Source: Streptomyces aurantiacus JA 4570 (lineage in GTDB: Bacteria > Actinomycetota > Actinomycetes > Streptomycetales > Streptomycetaceae). Taken from it: a stretch of 38,213 nt of DNA. A program made the position numbers and the translations under genes. The DNA is taken from the NCBI RefSeq assembly GCF_000414115.1, contig NZ_AOPZ01000142.1:1-38213 (forward strand), given 5' to 3'. The notes below the pieces were generated by a model that searched no databases, was not told the DNA's origin, and worked only from the letters and a program-made list of their open reading frames with translations. Shown piece by piece: positions 24,698-32,049 of the stretch (positions within the stretch are counted from its first letter, which is position 1; every line of letters starts with the position of its first letter).

Positions 24698-25082
24698 GGC
24701 CGGGGCTGAGGGCGAGTCCTCAGACGGCGGCGCGGGCGGACTCCGGGTACGCCCACTTCTGCCCATGGCGAGAGCATGCCGCCCGCGGTGGTCAAGATCC
24801 GCCGGGTTACGGGTCTGTCCCAGCGGACCGTGACCGCGCACGGGTGTGGAACGGTGACCGGAACCTCCGTCCCGGCCGGTCGACGGGGCGCGGCCGGACA
24901 TGGTGCTCGTCGTGCCGGTCCGTGTATGTAACAGGAATGTCTTGGCGGGGAGTTGGGGGCAACGCGTCGCCTCGCTGGGCGGCTCTTGATGGTCGGCAAC
25001 GCTCGCTCGTATCGACTCGTACTGGAACATATCGACTCGTACTTAGCGGCGGGCACCTCCCACCGAGACTGAGGAAGAAACG
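24698..25082. other. 385-bp intergenic region with promoter and direct repeat
   Basis: No supported gene. The right half carries the promoter of the DUF4232 lipoprotein gene and a 14-bp direct repeat (25010-25043). The left half has no feature that I can defend. Confidence 0.6.
24986..25043 (+). promoter_or_regulatory. Promoter and 20-bp-spaced direct repeat for the lipoprotein gene
   Basis: TTGATG (24986-24991), 18 bp, TATCGA (25010-25015). TATCGACTCGTACT occurs at 25010-25023 and again at 25030-25043, so the copies are 20 bp apart. One copy covers the -10 and the other the early transcribed region, a good arrangement for a repressor. No regulator is assigned. Confidence 0.5.
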
Positions 25083-25775
25083 ATGCGCGTTCGCAAGCTC
25101 ACCTTCGCCGCCCTGGCAGTTGCCGCTGGTCTCTCGCTCACGGCGTGCAACGGCGATGACGACAAGGCACAGGGAGACTCGGCGTCGGAGTCCTCCGCGT
25201 CCTCCGCGTCTTCCTCGGGCGGTGGCTCGGGCTCGGGCGGTTCGGAGCAGGGTGGTTCGGAGGAGGGTGGCGGGAAGGGCACGGGCGGGAAGGGCACCGG
25301 CGGGCAGCAGCCGCCCGCCGCCGGGACCGGCTCCGACGAGAGCGGCCAGGCCGGCAAGTGCCGCACCGACGAGCTGGAGGTCACCGCGTCGGACAGCACC
25401 ATCGACGGCGACACCGACGGCTCCGTCGCGGTGACGTTCAAGAACGGCGGCGGCCGGGACTGCGCCCTGTCCGGCTTCGCGGGCGTCGACCTGAAGACCA
25501 GCGAGGGGGATCTGTCCGCCGCGCGCACTGGCCAGGGCGCCGGCCTGATGACCCTGAAGGACGGCAAGTCGGTGTCCTTCAGCATCAGCTACCCGGTCAA
25601 CGACTCGGGCGGCTCCGGCGTCCGCGTCACCGGCCTGGTCGTGACCCCGCCCGGCGAGACGAAGTCGGTCTCCCTCGAATGGCCGGGCGCCGCCACCCTG
25701 CCCGTCACCGACGGCTCCGGCTCCCCCGTCAAGGTCCACCCGATCGGCAGCGCCGGCCAGGGCGGGGCGAACTGA
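25083..25775 (+). CDS. DUF4232 lipoprotein
   Basis: 230 residues. Signal with lipobox SLTAC (Cys22), so the mature protein should be lipid-anchored outside the membrane. Residues 23-90 are a Ser/Gly/Glu-rich flexible spacer, then a beta-sandwich DUF4232 domain (about 95-215) starting CRTDELEVTASDS with a second cysteine in GRDCALSGFAGVDL, likely a disulfide pair. DUF4232 is common on actinobacterial surfaces with no known activity. ATG at 25083 with GAGGAAG upstream. Its 3' end overlaps the convergent ArsR-type gene by 47 bp. Confidence 0.9.
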   Translation: MRVRKLTFAALAVAAGLSLTACNGDDDKAQGDSASESSASSASSSGGGSGSGGSEQGGSEEGGGKGTGGKGTGGQQPPAAGTGSDESGQAGKCRTDELEVTASDSTIDGDTDGSVAVTFKNGGGRDCALSGFAGVDLKTSEGDLSAARTGQGAGLMTLKDGKSVSFSISYPVNDSGGSGVRVTGLVVTPPGETKSVSLEWPGAATLPVTDGSGSPVKVHPIGSAGQGGAN

Positions 25776-26751
25776 CCCGTACACCGGCTTGCTGGGACGT
25801 GTCCTCCCGCAGCAGCGCCGACCCGAGCGGCGTCAGCACATGCCGCACCGCGTTGCTCTGCCGGACGCTGGCGACCAGGCCCGCGCCCCGCAGAACGGCG
25901 GCGTGTTCGCTCGCCGAGGAGAGGGAGACACCGGCGCGGCGCGCCAGTTCGGTGGTGGTGGGCTCGTCCCCGAGGGCCTGGAGCACGGCGGCCCGGGTGT
26001 GGCCGAGCAGCGGGGCGAGGCTCTGGTGCGGGCGCGGGGTGTCGTCGGCTCTCCGGGGGCGGGCCGGGTAGACGAGCGTCGGCGGCAGCGCGGGGTCCGC
26101 GAGGGCGACCGGGCCGCGGGCGAAGCAGGACGGCACCAGGAGCAGCCCCCGCCCCTCCAGGCGCAGGTCGCGGTCGACCGGGTACGCGACTTCGAGCACC
26201 GGCGGCCGCCACCGCATCGAGGGGCCGTACGTCCGCAGCATCGCCTCCGCGCCGCCCTGCCACAGCGCGTGCAGGCGCAGCGCGCGGTCGCTGTTCGCGC
26301 GACGGCTGATGCGGGGCCAGCTGGGGCCGAGTGTGCCGTGGTGGTACGTCCGTACGCAGCGGGCGAGCCGGCGCAGCGTCGCGGGTTCGCCGTCCGCCAG
26401 GGAACGGGTCCAGGACGGCAGGGTGTTGCGGCCGCCCAGGACGGTGAGCTCGGCGCGCAGCCGGGTGCGCGGCGTGCGCATCAGTGCCTCCAGGCCGTGC
26501 TCCACCCCTGCCGCCGACTCCGGCGGCGTGAGGAAGTCCGGGAAGTACCCGTGGCGCGGTACGAGCGGCAGGAGCATCCGGAGCGGGCCCTGCCCGGCGC
26601 CGTCCCTCGTACGGCGCCAGGCGGCCAGGGCCGGATCGGGGCTCTCGTCCCGCAGGCGGTGCAGACTCAGGACGGTCTCCCAGAGCGGGTCGGCTCCGTC
26701 CGAGACCCGGGTGCGGACGAGGTCCGCGGCGGTGAAATGAATGCGCAGCAC
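25729..26751 (-). CDS. ArsR-like winged-helix regulator with DUF5937-type N-terminus
   Basis: 340 residues from the GTG at 26751 (MLRIHFTAADLVRTRV); GGGGGAA lies about 10 bases upstream, and this start matches the family opening. The first 230 residues are the DUF5937-type region (DPLWETVLSLHRLRD ... YFPDFLTPP). The winged helix follows at about 255-315: LLGHTRAAVLQALGDEPTTTELARRAGVSLSSASEHAAVLRGAGLV. Regulators of this class usually control a neighbouring gene; the divergent HTH-membrane-barrel gene begins 178 bp away. The ligand is unknown. Confidence 0.88.
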   Translation of the reverse strand: MLRIHFTAADLVRTRVSDGADPLWETVLSLHRLRDESPDPALAAWRRTRDGAGQGPLRMLLPLVPRHGYFPDFLTPPESAAGVEHGLEALMRTPRTRLRAELTVLGGRNTLPSWTRSLADGEPATLRRLARCVRTYHHGTLGPSWPRISRRANSDRALRLHALWQGGAEAMLRTYGPSMRWRPPVLEVAYPVDRDLRLEGRGLLLVPSCFARGPVALADPALPPTLVYPARPRRADDTPRPHQSLAPLLGHTRAAVLQALGDEPTTTELARRAGVSLSSASEHAAVLRGAGLVASVRQSNAVRHVLTPLGSALLREDTSQQAGVRVSSPRPGRRCRSGGP

Positions 26752-26929
26752 GTGGCGATTCCCCCGTTGCTCTCGAGCGGTCGCCGATCCCCCGAACGGC
26801 GACACGGACGACGATCTCGGGGGGACGTGTCCCTGGCAAGCGGGCCGCGTCCCGCTGGGACGATGGGACGCCCGAAACGGCCCTGCCTGCTATCTTCTGC
26901 CGCTGTGGGACGGATTCGGGGGCGATCCA

Positions 26930-28651
26930 ATGCGTGACAACCGCGAACTGGCCGATCTTTTACAGGAGTTGAAGGAGCGCAGCGGTCGCAGCTATACCGC
27001 TCTCGCGAGCCGCACGGGCCTGAGCCGCTCCTCGGTGCACCGCTACTGCCAGGGCCTGACCGTGCCCGCCAGCTTCGGCACGGTCGAGCGGATCGCGCGG
27101 GTGTGCGGGGCGGGGCAGGAGGAGCTGGACCGGCTGTACGGGGCGTGGGCGCGGGCGGAGGCGCAGGCGCGGGAGGCCGAGAAGGCGACGGCGGCGGACG
27201 GCGTCGAGGGGACTGCTCAAGTCGACGCCCAGGGGGAGGGCCGGGAGGAGCCCCGGCCTCCGTACGGGACGACCTGGTTCGCCAGGGCGATGCCTCCGGA
27301 CCGGCGGCGTACGCTCCTGATCGCCGTGATCATCGCCGTCGCCCTCGTGAGCACCGTGACCTTCGACCGGCGGCCGGAGCCGGGCGGCCCGGGCGGCACG
27401 GGCGGTGGCGCCACGGTGAACGGCGGCACCGCGGACCGGTCGTCCGGCCAGCGGCTGGACGGCCCGTACTGGGCCCTGGCGCCCGAGCCGCTCGACCGCG
27501 AGTTCTTCGGCGTCACGATGAACACCGACACCGGCCTCATGCCGGGCTTCGACGTCGGTGGCGTCCGCTTCTGGGAGAGCGAGACCCGCTGGGCCCAAGT
27601 CGAGCCGGAGCGGGGCAAGTTCGACTGGGAGATCCTGGAGCGTTCGGTGAGAGGCGCCGAACGCAAGCGCCTGCCCGTCGTGTTCGTCTTCGGCGGCACT
27701 CCCGGCTGGGCGGCTCCCGGCGGCCCGAAGACGCCGTACCCGGACGACTCGCGCGCCGCACCCCCCGACGACCTGGCCGACTGGGACCGCTTCGTCAAGG
27801 CGGTCGCCACCCGCTACCGCTCCCGGATCGGGGCGTACGAACTCTGGGACAGCGTGGGGGCCGCCTCTCACTACGACGGGAAGATGTCCACCCTGGTAGA
27901 GATGGTGCGCAGGGCCGATCTCGTCATCGAGCGTGCCGACCCGGACGCGAAGGTGGCATGCCCCTCCTTCGGCAAGCTGTGGGAGCCCGAAGGCAGGGCG
28001 CTGCTTGAGGAGTTCGTACGTTCCGGCGGATACGAGTACTGCGATGCCGCGGCGCTCAAACTGCACCCGCGCCGGGCCGACGGCCCACCCGAGGACATCA
28101 TCGAACTCGCCGTGAAGGTCGAGGACGTCTTCCGCGATCACAACGTGGCCCACCGCGTGTGGAACACCGGCCCGGGTGCGGAGATCGACGACGGTGCCCG
28201 GCTGTCCGACCGGCGCGCCAACGACTATGCCGTGCGCTTCTATCTGGTCGGCCTCTACCTCCGGAAGTCGAACGTCGACCGGATGTACTTCTACTCCTGG
28301 GGCAGCCGGGGTGTGCCGCTGATCGTCCAGCCCGTGGGCGGCGCGCCCACGGAGGCGGGCCGCCGCATCGGGCGGCTGCACGGCTGGCTCGCGGACCGGC
28401 GGGTCGCCTCCTGCGGGAAGGGGCGGGGCGTGGGCCTGCCGGACGGCGTCTTCGAGTGCGTCTTCCGGCGCGGCCAGGACGGCGAGGGCCCCTGGTCGGC
28501 GGTTCGGTGGACCCAACGCGGCCGGGCGGACGGCCGGTTGGGCAAGGGCGCGTATCTGCTGCGCCGGATGGACGGCGGCAGTGAGCGGGTGCGGCCGGGG
28601 GAGCGGGTGGAGTACGGGGAGACGCCGGTGCTCGTGGAGTACCGGGCGTGA
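26930..28651 (+). CDS. Transmembrane HTH regulator with extracellular, apparently inactive glycosidase-like barrel
   Basis: 573 residues, ATG 26930 with GGGGG about 7 bases upstream. Residues 5-75 form an XRE-type HTH (LLQELKERSGRSYTALASRTGLSRSSVHRYCQG). A charged linker leads to one membrane helix (about 127-146, LLIAVIIAVALVSTVTF), so the rest is outside. Residues 185-490 read as a GH39/GH5-like TIM barrel (VRFWESETRWAQVEPERGKFDW, DRFVKAVATRYRSRIGAYELWD, DAAALKLHP, RMYFYSWGS) with a beta-rich tail. Where active enzymes have W-N-E, this has W-D-S (306-308). Where they have a T-E nucleophile motif, it has WNTGPG (411-416). Both catalytic glutamates thus appear lost. Codon 11 is TTA. It is probably a carbohydrate-sensing one-component regulator; the ligand and target are unknown. 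Confidence 0.85.
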   Translation: MRDNRELADLLQELKERSGRSYTALASRTGLSRSSVHRYCQGLTVPASFGTVERIARVCGAGQEELDRLYGAWARAEAQAREAEKATAADGVEGTAQVDAQGEGREEPRPPYGTTWFARAMPPDRRRTLLIAVIIAVALVSTVTFDRRPEPGGPGGTGGGATVNGGTADRSSGQRLDGPYWALAPEPLDREFFGVTMNTDTGLMPGFDVGGVRFWESETRWAQVEPERGKFDWEILERSVRGAERKRLPVVFVFGGTPGWAAPGGPKTPYPDDSRAAPPDDLADWDRFVKAVATRYRSRIGAYELWDSVGAASHYDGKMSTLVEMVRRADLVIERADPDAKVACPSFGKLWEPEGRALLEEFVRSGGYEYCDAAALKLHPRRADGPPEDIIELAVKVEDVFRDHNVAHRVWNTGPGAEIDDGARLSDRRANDYAVRFYLVGLYLRKSNVDRMYFYSWGSRGVPLIVQPVGGAPTEAGRRIGRLHGWLADRRVASCGKGRGVGLPDGVFECVFRRGQDGEGPWSAVRWTQRGRADGRLGKGAYLLRRMDGGSERVRPGERVEYGETPVLVEYRA

Positions 28652-28691
28652 ACGGGCCGGGCGCCGGCGCTTCCCGCGAGGTCGGCCCGCC

Positions 28692-28727
28692 GGTCGTCCC
28701 GGTCGTCCCGGTTGTCCCGGTCGGCCC
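28692..28727. repeat. Four-copy 9-bp tandem repeat
   Basis: GGTCGTCCC, GGTCGTCCC, GGTTGTCCC, GGTCGGCCC in tandem, in the 107-bp gap between the convergent stops at 28651 and 28759. Confidence 0.85.
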
Positions 28728-28758
28728 CCCGGACTTCTCGGGTGCCCGCCGACTCCCC

Positions 28759-29424
28759 TCAGGCGACCCGCGCCGCCGCGACCTCGGCCACCAGATCGGT
28801 CGCCTCCGAGGGAGGCATCCCCGCCGAGCACAAGAACGTGATCGCGGCGGACCTGCCTCCCTCCTCCGCCTCCAGGACGCCGTCGTTCACGGCCGCCATC
28901 AGGCCGAACATGATGTTCTCCAGGGCGTAGACGAGGGCGCGCGCGGGCAGCGGCGAGACGAACCTGCCTGAATCCAGGGCGCGTTGGAGCATCTCGGTGC
29001 CCGCCGCGTGCACCGGTGCGAGGCGCTCGCGGATGCCCTCCATCGTGACGGCGCGCTGCGCGAGGGAGAGCAGCAGGCGGTAGCGGTCGGTGACGTGCCA
29101 GACGCCGAGCATCGCGGCGGTGACGGCGCGCGGCGGGTCGTCGACGCCGGAGTAGGCCGCGTAGGCCGCGGAGTGCGCGGCCGTCACCGCCGCGACGGCC
29201 TCGTCGAGGATCGCGCTCACCAGCGCCTCGCGGCTCGGGAAGTGGCCGTACACGGTCCGGCGTACGACGCCCGCGGCGCGCGCGATCTGGTCCATGGACG
29301 CGTCCGGGTCCCGGGTCAGCTCGGCGAAGGCGACGTCGAGGATGCGGCGGCGGTTGGCGTCGGCGCGGGTCGTCGCGGCGGTCGCGGCGGTCGCCGGCGG
29401 CTGCGTCGGCTTCGTACGGCTCAT
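28759..29424 (-). CDS. TetR family repressor of the divergent MFS pump
   Basis: 221 residues, ATG 29424. The N-terminal HTH (about 25-70) contains RRRILDVAFAELTRD and DQIARAAGVVRRTVYGHFPSREALV, the TetR pattern. The rest is a helical ligand-binding domain. It is divergent from a 14-helix MFS exporter, the standard arrangement for a drug-efflux repressor. Three 18-bp palindromes TTGCAC-N6-GTGCAA lie between the two genes and are the likely binding sites, giving control of both itself and the pump. Confidence 0.94.
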   Translation of the reverse strand: MSRTKPTQPPATAATAATTRADANRRRILDVAFAELTRDPDASMDQIARAAGVVRRTVYGHFPSREALVSAILDEAVAAVTAAHSAAYAAYSGVDDPPRAVTAAMLGVWHVTDRYRLLLSLAQRAVTMEGIRERLAPVHAAGTEMLQRALDSGRFVSPLPARALVYALENIMFGLMAAVNDGVLEAEEGGRSAAITFLCSAGMPPSEATDLVAEVAAARVA

Positions 29425-29452
29425 GAGGGCATTCTGCCGCCCACACCCGCAA

Positions 29453-29527
29453 TTGCACATCGATGTGCAAGACGGCCGGTCGTCGAGTACATTGCACAGT
29501 GCCGTGCAATTGCACAACGCTGTGCAA
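29453..29527. promoter_or_regulatory. Three 18-bp TetR operators
   Basis: TTGCAC-N6-GTGCAA at 29453-29470 (perfect 18-bp palindrome), 29492-29509, and 29510-29527 (7-bp perfect arms). The second and third sites abut. Centres are 39 and 18 bp apart. Confidence 0.88.
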
Positions 29528-29586
29528 GATCGAACTCGTGCGACGCGTACGTCCCGTAGGGGGCGGAATCCCAAGGGGTGGACCCG

Positions 29587-31287
29587 ATGCCTTTGCTGAT
29601 CAAGGAGCCGGTCGAGCGGATGGACCGGCCCTATGCCCGCCGCTGGTGGGCGCTGGCCGTCCTGTGCCTGAGCCTGCTGATCGCCGTCATGGCGAACACC
29701 GCGCTCACCGTGGCGGCCCCCGACATGACCCGCGACCTCGACCTCTCCAGCTCCGACCTGCAGTGGGTCATCGACGCGTACACCGTTCCGTACGCCGCGC
29801 TGATGCTGCTGCTCGGCGCGATCGGCGACAAGTACAGCCGCCGTGGGGCGCTCGTGCTCGGGCTCGTCGTGCTCAGCGCGGGCGCGGGGGCCGGCGCGCT
29901 GTCCGACAGTTCGACGGCCGTCATCGTCTCGCGCGCGGTGATGGGCGTGGGCGCGGCCATGGTGATGCCCGCGACGCTGTCGCTGCTCGCCGCGACCTTC
30001 CCGCGCGAGGAGCGGGCCAAGGCGATCACCCTGTGGGCGGCGACGTCCGGCATCGCGATCGCGGCGGGACCGCTGATCGCGGGCGCGCTCCTGGAGGACT
30101 ACGGCTGGGCGTCGACGTTCCTCATCGACATTCCCGTGGCGGTGCTCGCGATCGTCGGCGCGTTCGTCCTCGTGCCGCCGTCGAAGGCGGCCGACCCGGG
30201 CCGGATCGACTACGTCGGCGGGCTGCTCTCCGTCGTCTGGGTCGGCGCGCTGATCTACATGATCATCGAGGGGCCCGGTTTCGGCTGGGGCGCGAGCGCG
30301 GTGACGGCGGCGGTGATCGCCGGGGTGGGGCTGGTCCTGTTCGTCGTCTGGGAGCTGCGGCATCCGCGTCCCGTCCTTGACGTACGGAAGTTCGCCGAGC
30401 GCGGCTTCTCGGGCTCGAACCTCGCCGTGGCGCTGTTCTTCGTGGCCGTCTTCGGCGCCTTCTACTACCTGACCCAGCACCTCCAGTTCGTCCTGGACTA
30501 CGACCCGCTGGAGACGGGCGTGCGGATGCTGCCGCTGGCCGGGGCCGTGTTCGTCGGCTCGGCGCTCACCGGTGTGCTCACGCCGCGGCTCGGCGCGAAG
30601 GTCATGGTGACGGCGGGCATGGTGGGCGGCACGACGGCGCTCGCGCTGCTGACGGGGACGTCCGCGGAGTCCACGTACACGGACTTCGTCGCGCCCCTGG
30701 TCATCCTCGGCCTGTCGCTCGGCTTCGCGGTCTCGCCGTGCACGGACGCGATCATGGGGGCGTTCCCCGAGTCGGAGCTGGGCGTCGGCGGCGCCGTCAA
30801 CGACACCTCCCTGGAGCTCGGCGGCTCCCTCGGCATCGCGGTGCTCGGGTCGATCCTGGCGAGCTCGTACTCCTCCGGCCTCGCGGACGAGACGGCGGGC
30901 AGCAAGCTCCCGGCCTCCGCCCTCGAACAGGCCCAGGACTCCGTCGGCGCGGGCGGCGGCGTGGCCCAGGCGATCGCCGGCCAGGCCCGCCAGCTCGCCG
31001 AACGCGCCGCCGCCCCCGGCACATCCCCGGAGAAGGCGGCCCAGCTGAAGGCCCAGGCGAACGAACTCGCCCAGGGCGCCGACCAGATGAAGCACGCGGT
31101 CAGCTCGTCCTTCTCGGACGCGGTGGCCCACACGAGCCTGGTGGGCGCGGTGATCCTCGGAGTGGGGACGGTGCTGGTGGCCCTGCTGCTTCCGCGCAAG
31201 AAGCACCAGCACCCGGGCCCGGCCGCGCCCAGGTCCACGTCCGCCGCACCCGACCCCGCGAAGGAGCCGACGGCGACGGTCGGTTAG
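29587..31287 (+). CDS. MFS drug exporter, 14-helix DHA2 family
   Basis: 566 residues. The ATG at 29587 has AAGGGG 8 bases upstream; a GTG at 29578 is an alternative start. It has the motifs of QacA/EmrB-like pumps: WWALAVLCLSLLIAVMANTALTVAAPDM (helix 1), LQWVIDAYTVPYAALMLLLGAIGDKYSRR (motifs D1 and A), SRAVMGVGAAMVMPATLSLLAATFP (motif B region) and ATSGIAIAAGPLIAGALLE (motif C, antiporter). A long polar loop (about 440-510, many Gln and Ala) precedes the last helix, probably outside. It should expel amphipathic compounds in exchange for protons. Expression is very likely held down by the divergent TetR through three palindromes. Confidence 0.95.
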   Translation: MPLLIKEPVERMDRPYARRWWALAVLCLSLLIAVMANTALTVAAPDMTRDLDLSSSDLQWVIDAYTVPYAALMLLLGAIGDKYSRRGALVLGLVVLSAGAGAGALSDSSTAVIVSRAVMGVGAAMVMPATLSLLAATFPREERAKAITLWAATSGIAIAAGPLIAGALLEDYGWASTFLIDIPVAVLAIVGAFVLVPPSKAADPGRIDYVGGLLSVVWVGALIYMIIEGPGFGWGASAVTAAVIAGVGLVLFVVWELRHPRPVLDVRKFAERGFSGSNLAVALFFVAVFGAFYYLTQHLQFVLDYDPLETGVRMLPLAGAVFVGSALTGVLTPRLGAKVMVTAGMVGGTTALALLTGTSAESTYTDFVAPLVILGLSLGFAVSPCTDAIMGAFPESELGVGGAVNDTSLELGGSLGIAVLGSILASSYSSGLADETAGSKLPASALEQAQDSVGAGGGVAQAIAGQARQLAERAAAPGTSPEKAAQLKAQANELAQGADQMKHAVSSSFSDAVAHTSLVGAVILGVGTVLVALLLPRKKHQHPGPAAPRSTSAAPDPAKEPTATVG

Positions 31288-31304
31288 GGGCGAGGGCGTT
31301 TTTC

Positions 31305-31335
31305 GGCCCCGCGGCCGACCAATCGGCCGCGGGCC
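31305..31335 (+). terminator. Terminator after the MFS gene
   Basis: Stem GGCC-C-CGCGGCCGA / TCGGCCGCGGGCC (13 bp with one bulged C) around loop CCAA, 18 bp after the stop, preceded by TTTTT at 31299-31303. Confidence 0.75.
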
Positions 31336-31405
31336 TGACCCGCCGGCGCCGCGGCTGCGTCCACTTGTTCGTGAACGGTGAGTCGAAGCCCTGCCGGGCG
31401 GACAC

Positions 31406-31891
31406 GTGACGAGCACGGCGGCGACGACGCCGCCGTGCTCGGCCTGTGGCCTCACGGACGGCTCCGTGCCCCTGCCGGGCGGCGCCGTGCTGCGGACCGC
31501 GCACTGGGTCGTCGAGCACTGCGTGGGCCCGCTGGGCGTCGGCACGTTCGTCGTCAAGCCGCTGCGGCACGTGACCGGCGTACACGAACTGTCCACCGCC
31601 GAGGCGTCCGGGCTCGGGCCGCTGCTCGTGCGGGTGGCGGACGCCGTGCGTGCCGTCGTCGACGACTGCGAGCAGGTGTACGTCTGCCTGTGGTCGCACG
31701 CGGGGCGGGTGCCCGGACACATCCACTTCGTGGTCCAGCCCGCCCGCACCGGCGACCTGGACCGGCATGCCGCGCACGGCCCCGCGCTCCAGGCGGCGAT
31801 GTTCGCCGAGGGCACGGTGCCGGATCCGGAGGCGGTGGACGAGGTCTGCGGGCGGATGCGCCGGGAGCTCTCGTCCGCGTCGAAGCGCTGA
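31406..31891 (+). CDS. HIT-like (histidine triad) family protein
   Basis: 161 residues from the GTG at 31406; the ribosome site is weak. The fold is that of the HIT superfamily: a short Cys pair at the start (PPCSACG, possibly metal binding), LRTAHWVVEHCVG, LGVGTFVVKPLRHVTGVHELS, then the active-site strand VPGHIHFVVQP. Classical HIT enzymes have H-x-H-x-H, while here the third His is Val, so nucleotide hydrolase activity may be changed. Cytoplasmic. It follows the MFS gene after a terminator, so it is probably a separate unit. Confidence 0.82.
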   Translation: MTSTAATTPPCSACGLTDGSVPLPGGAVLRTAHWVVEHCVGPLGVGTFVVKPLRHVTGVHELSTAEASGLGPLLVRVADAVRAVVDDCEQVYVCLWSHAGRVPGHIHFVVQPARTGDLDRHAAHGPALQAAMFAEGTVPDPEAVDEVCGRMRRELSSASKR

Positions 31892-32049
31892 CCCTGGTAG
31901 TGGGCCGTGTTCGTCACCCGGCCGTGAACAGGGCCGTGGCACCGTAGGCGCGGATGCGGGCGGGGCCCACCCGGTCCATGGCCGAGTGGGCGAGGTTGCT
32001 GGACGCCACCGCCGGCGTACCCGCTTTCCGGCGCAACCGCCGGGTGCCG

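Noticed and set aside
28759..31917. A minus-strand open frame of 1052 codons
   Set aside because: Only its last 221 codons (from ATG 29424) are a TetR protein. The rest is antisense to the MFS pump and has shadow composition.
31914..32049. Possible tRNA or gene remnant (GGCCGAGTGG-like stretch near 31980 and a short minus-strand frame)
   Set aside because: No T-loop GTTC motif and no cloverleaf could be drawn. The minus-strand frame has no recognisable domain. The whole 158-bp gap shows nothing that I can support.
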